DNA of 46,492 nt, taken from positions 1 through 46,492 of the forward strand of contig CAMWKO010000020.1 in the NCBI GenBank assembly GCA_947174885.1, in the 5' to 3' direction. The stretch comes from an uncultured Clostridia bacterium. GTDB lineage: Bacteria; Bacillota; Clostridia; Lachnospirales; Lachnospiraceae. Shown here piece after piece: positions 46,299 to 46,492 of this stretch. The first letter of the stretch is position 1. Every line of letters begins with the position of its first letter. Both the position numbers and the translations under genes were made by a program. Below the pieces are notes generated by a model. It worked only from the letters and a program-made list of their open reading frames with translations, was not told the origin of the DNA and did not search any database.

Positions 46299-46492
46299 TT
46301 AATACCAATCGTGCTTTTCGTTTCGGTCAAGGGCGTTGATACGGTTCATTTCGTCCTCGGTTAATTCGAAATGATAAAGCTCAGTATTCTCCTTAATGTG
46401 GTCGGGATTGCCGGAACCGGGGATTACAACAACGCCTTTTTGCAGATTCCACCGTAAAATCACCTGTGCAGAAGATACACCGTGCGTATCGG
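46299..46492 (-). CDS. Aldo/keto reductase, C-terminal part (cut by window edge)
   Basis: The last 63 or so codons of an aldo/keto reductase of the 2,5-diketo-gluconate reductase type: SSAQVILRWNLQKGVVVIPG, then SGNPDHIKENTELYHFELTE and the end NEKHDWY, stop TAA at 46299-46301. The signature KGVVVIPGSGNPDHIKEN is the NADPH-binding end of the barrel. Base composition is higher in G+C than its neighbours. The rest of the gene lies outside the window. Confidence 0.85.
   Translation of the reverse strand, partial: DTHGVSSAQVILRWNLQKGVVVIPGSGNPDHIKENTELYHFELTEDEMNRINALDRNEKHDWY

Overview
The window is a chromosomal segment of an AT-rich, spore-forming, Gram-positive anaerobe, most likely a Lachnospiraceae-type Clostridia. 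The evidence is the spoIIAA-spoIIAB-sigF operon, the dipicolinate synthase pair dpaA-dpaB, a T-box-controlled valS, the tig-clpP-clpX-engB block, DUF4364, DUF1836 and FapA-type proteins, and lipoproteins with cysteine lipoboxes. I do not name a species.

Layout. 1-5.4 kb: rho (minus), then malic enzyme, radical SAM protein and DUF4364 protein (plus), converging on engB. 5.5-10.4 kb: clpX, clpP, tig, an Asn-rich lipoprotein and a DJ-1/PfpI protein, all minus. 10.5-12.5 kb: a structured repeat, tRNA-Leu(UAG), a long inverted repeat and the spoIIA operon. 12.7-17.2 kb: TPR protein, an overlapping 47-codon gene, folC and a FapA-like protein. 17.4-18.15 kb: an IS200-type element whose transposase carries an in-frame stop. 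18.15-25.09 kb: a compact redox island, visibly GC-richer than its surroundings, read as one minus-strand operon: flavin reductase, TetR regulator, aldo/keto reductase, broken nitroreductase, CMD-cupin protein, exported flavodoxin lipoprotein, and a membrane haem-type/SUMF1/flavodoxin fusion. It is bracketed by two direct copies of the IS200 left end. 25.3-28.4 kb: valS with T-box leader. 28.4-31.8 kb: dpaA-dpaB-asnB. 31.9-36.7 kb: CarD-like and Rrf2 regulators, nitroreductase, PHP phosphatase, two lipoproteins. 37-43.3 kb: a FliD-like protein and potABCD. 43.4-46.5 kb: structured repeat, DUF1836 protein, macrodomain-sirtuin pair, and the end of an aldo/keto reductase cut by the window edge.

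How genes work together. The island looks like a TetR-controlled redox module. Its promoter has consensus -35 and -10 boxes, with one copy of a perfect 13-bp palindrome on the -35 and another just after the -10. Its largest protein has two His pairs in membrane helices, as expected for a haem-b four-helix bundle, and by the positive-inside rule its SUMF1-like and flavodoxin domains lie outside the membrane. The neighbouring lipoprotein is also an exported flavodoxin. This is the best candidate here for an undescribed system.

A second theme is structured repeats. One family has four copies in 46 kb (1-66, 10505-10644, about 35348-35520, 43454-43637). It has long terminal inverted repeats and an inner set of hairpins whose sequences differ between copies while pairing is kept. 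Another hairpin cluster lies at 36799-36966. All statements come from reading the sequence without database searches.
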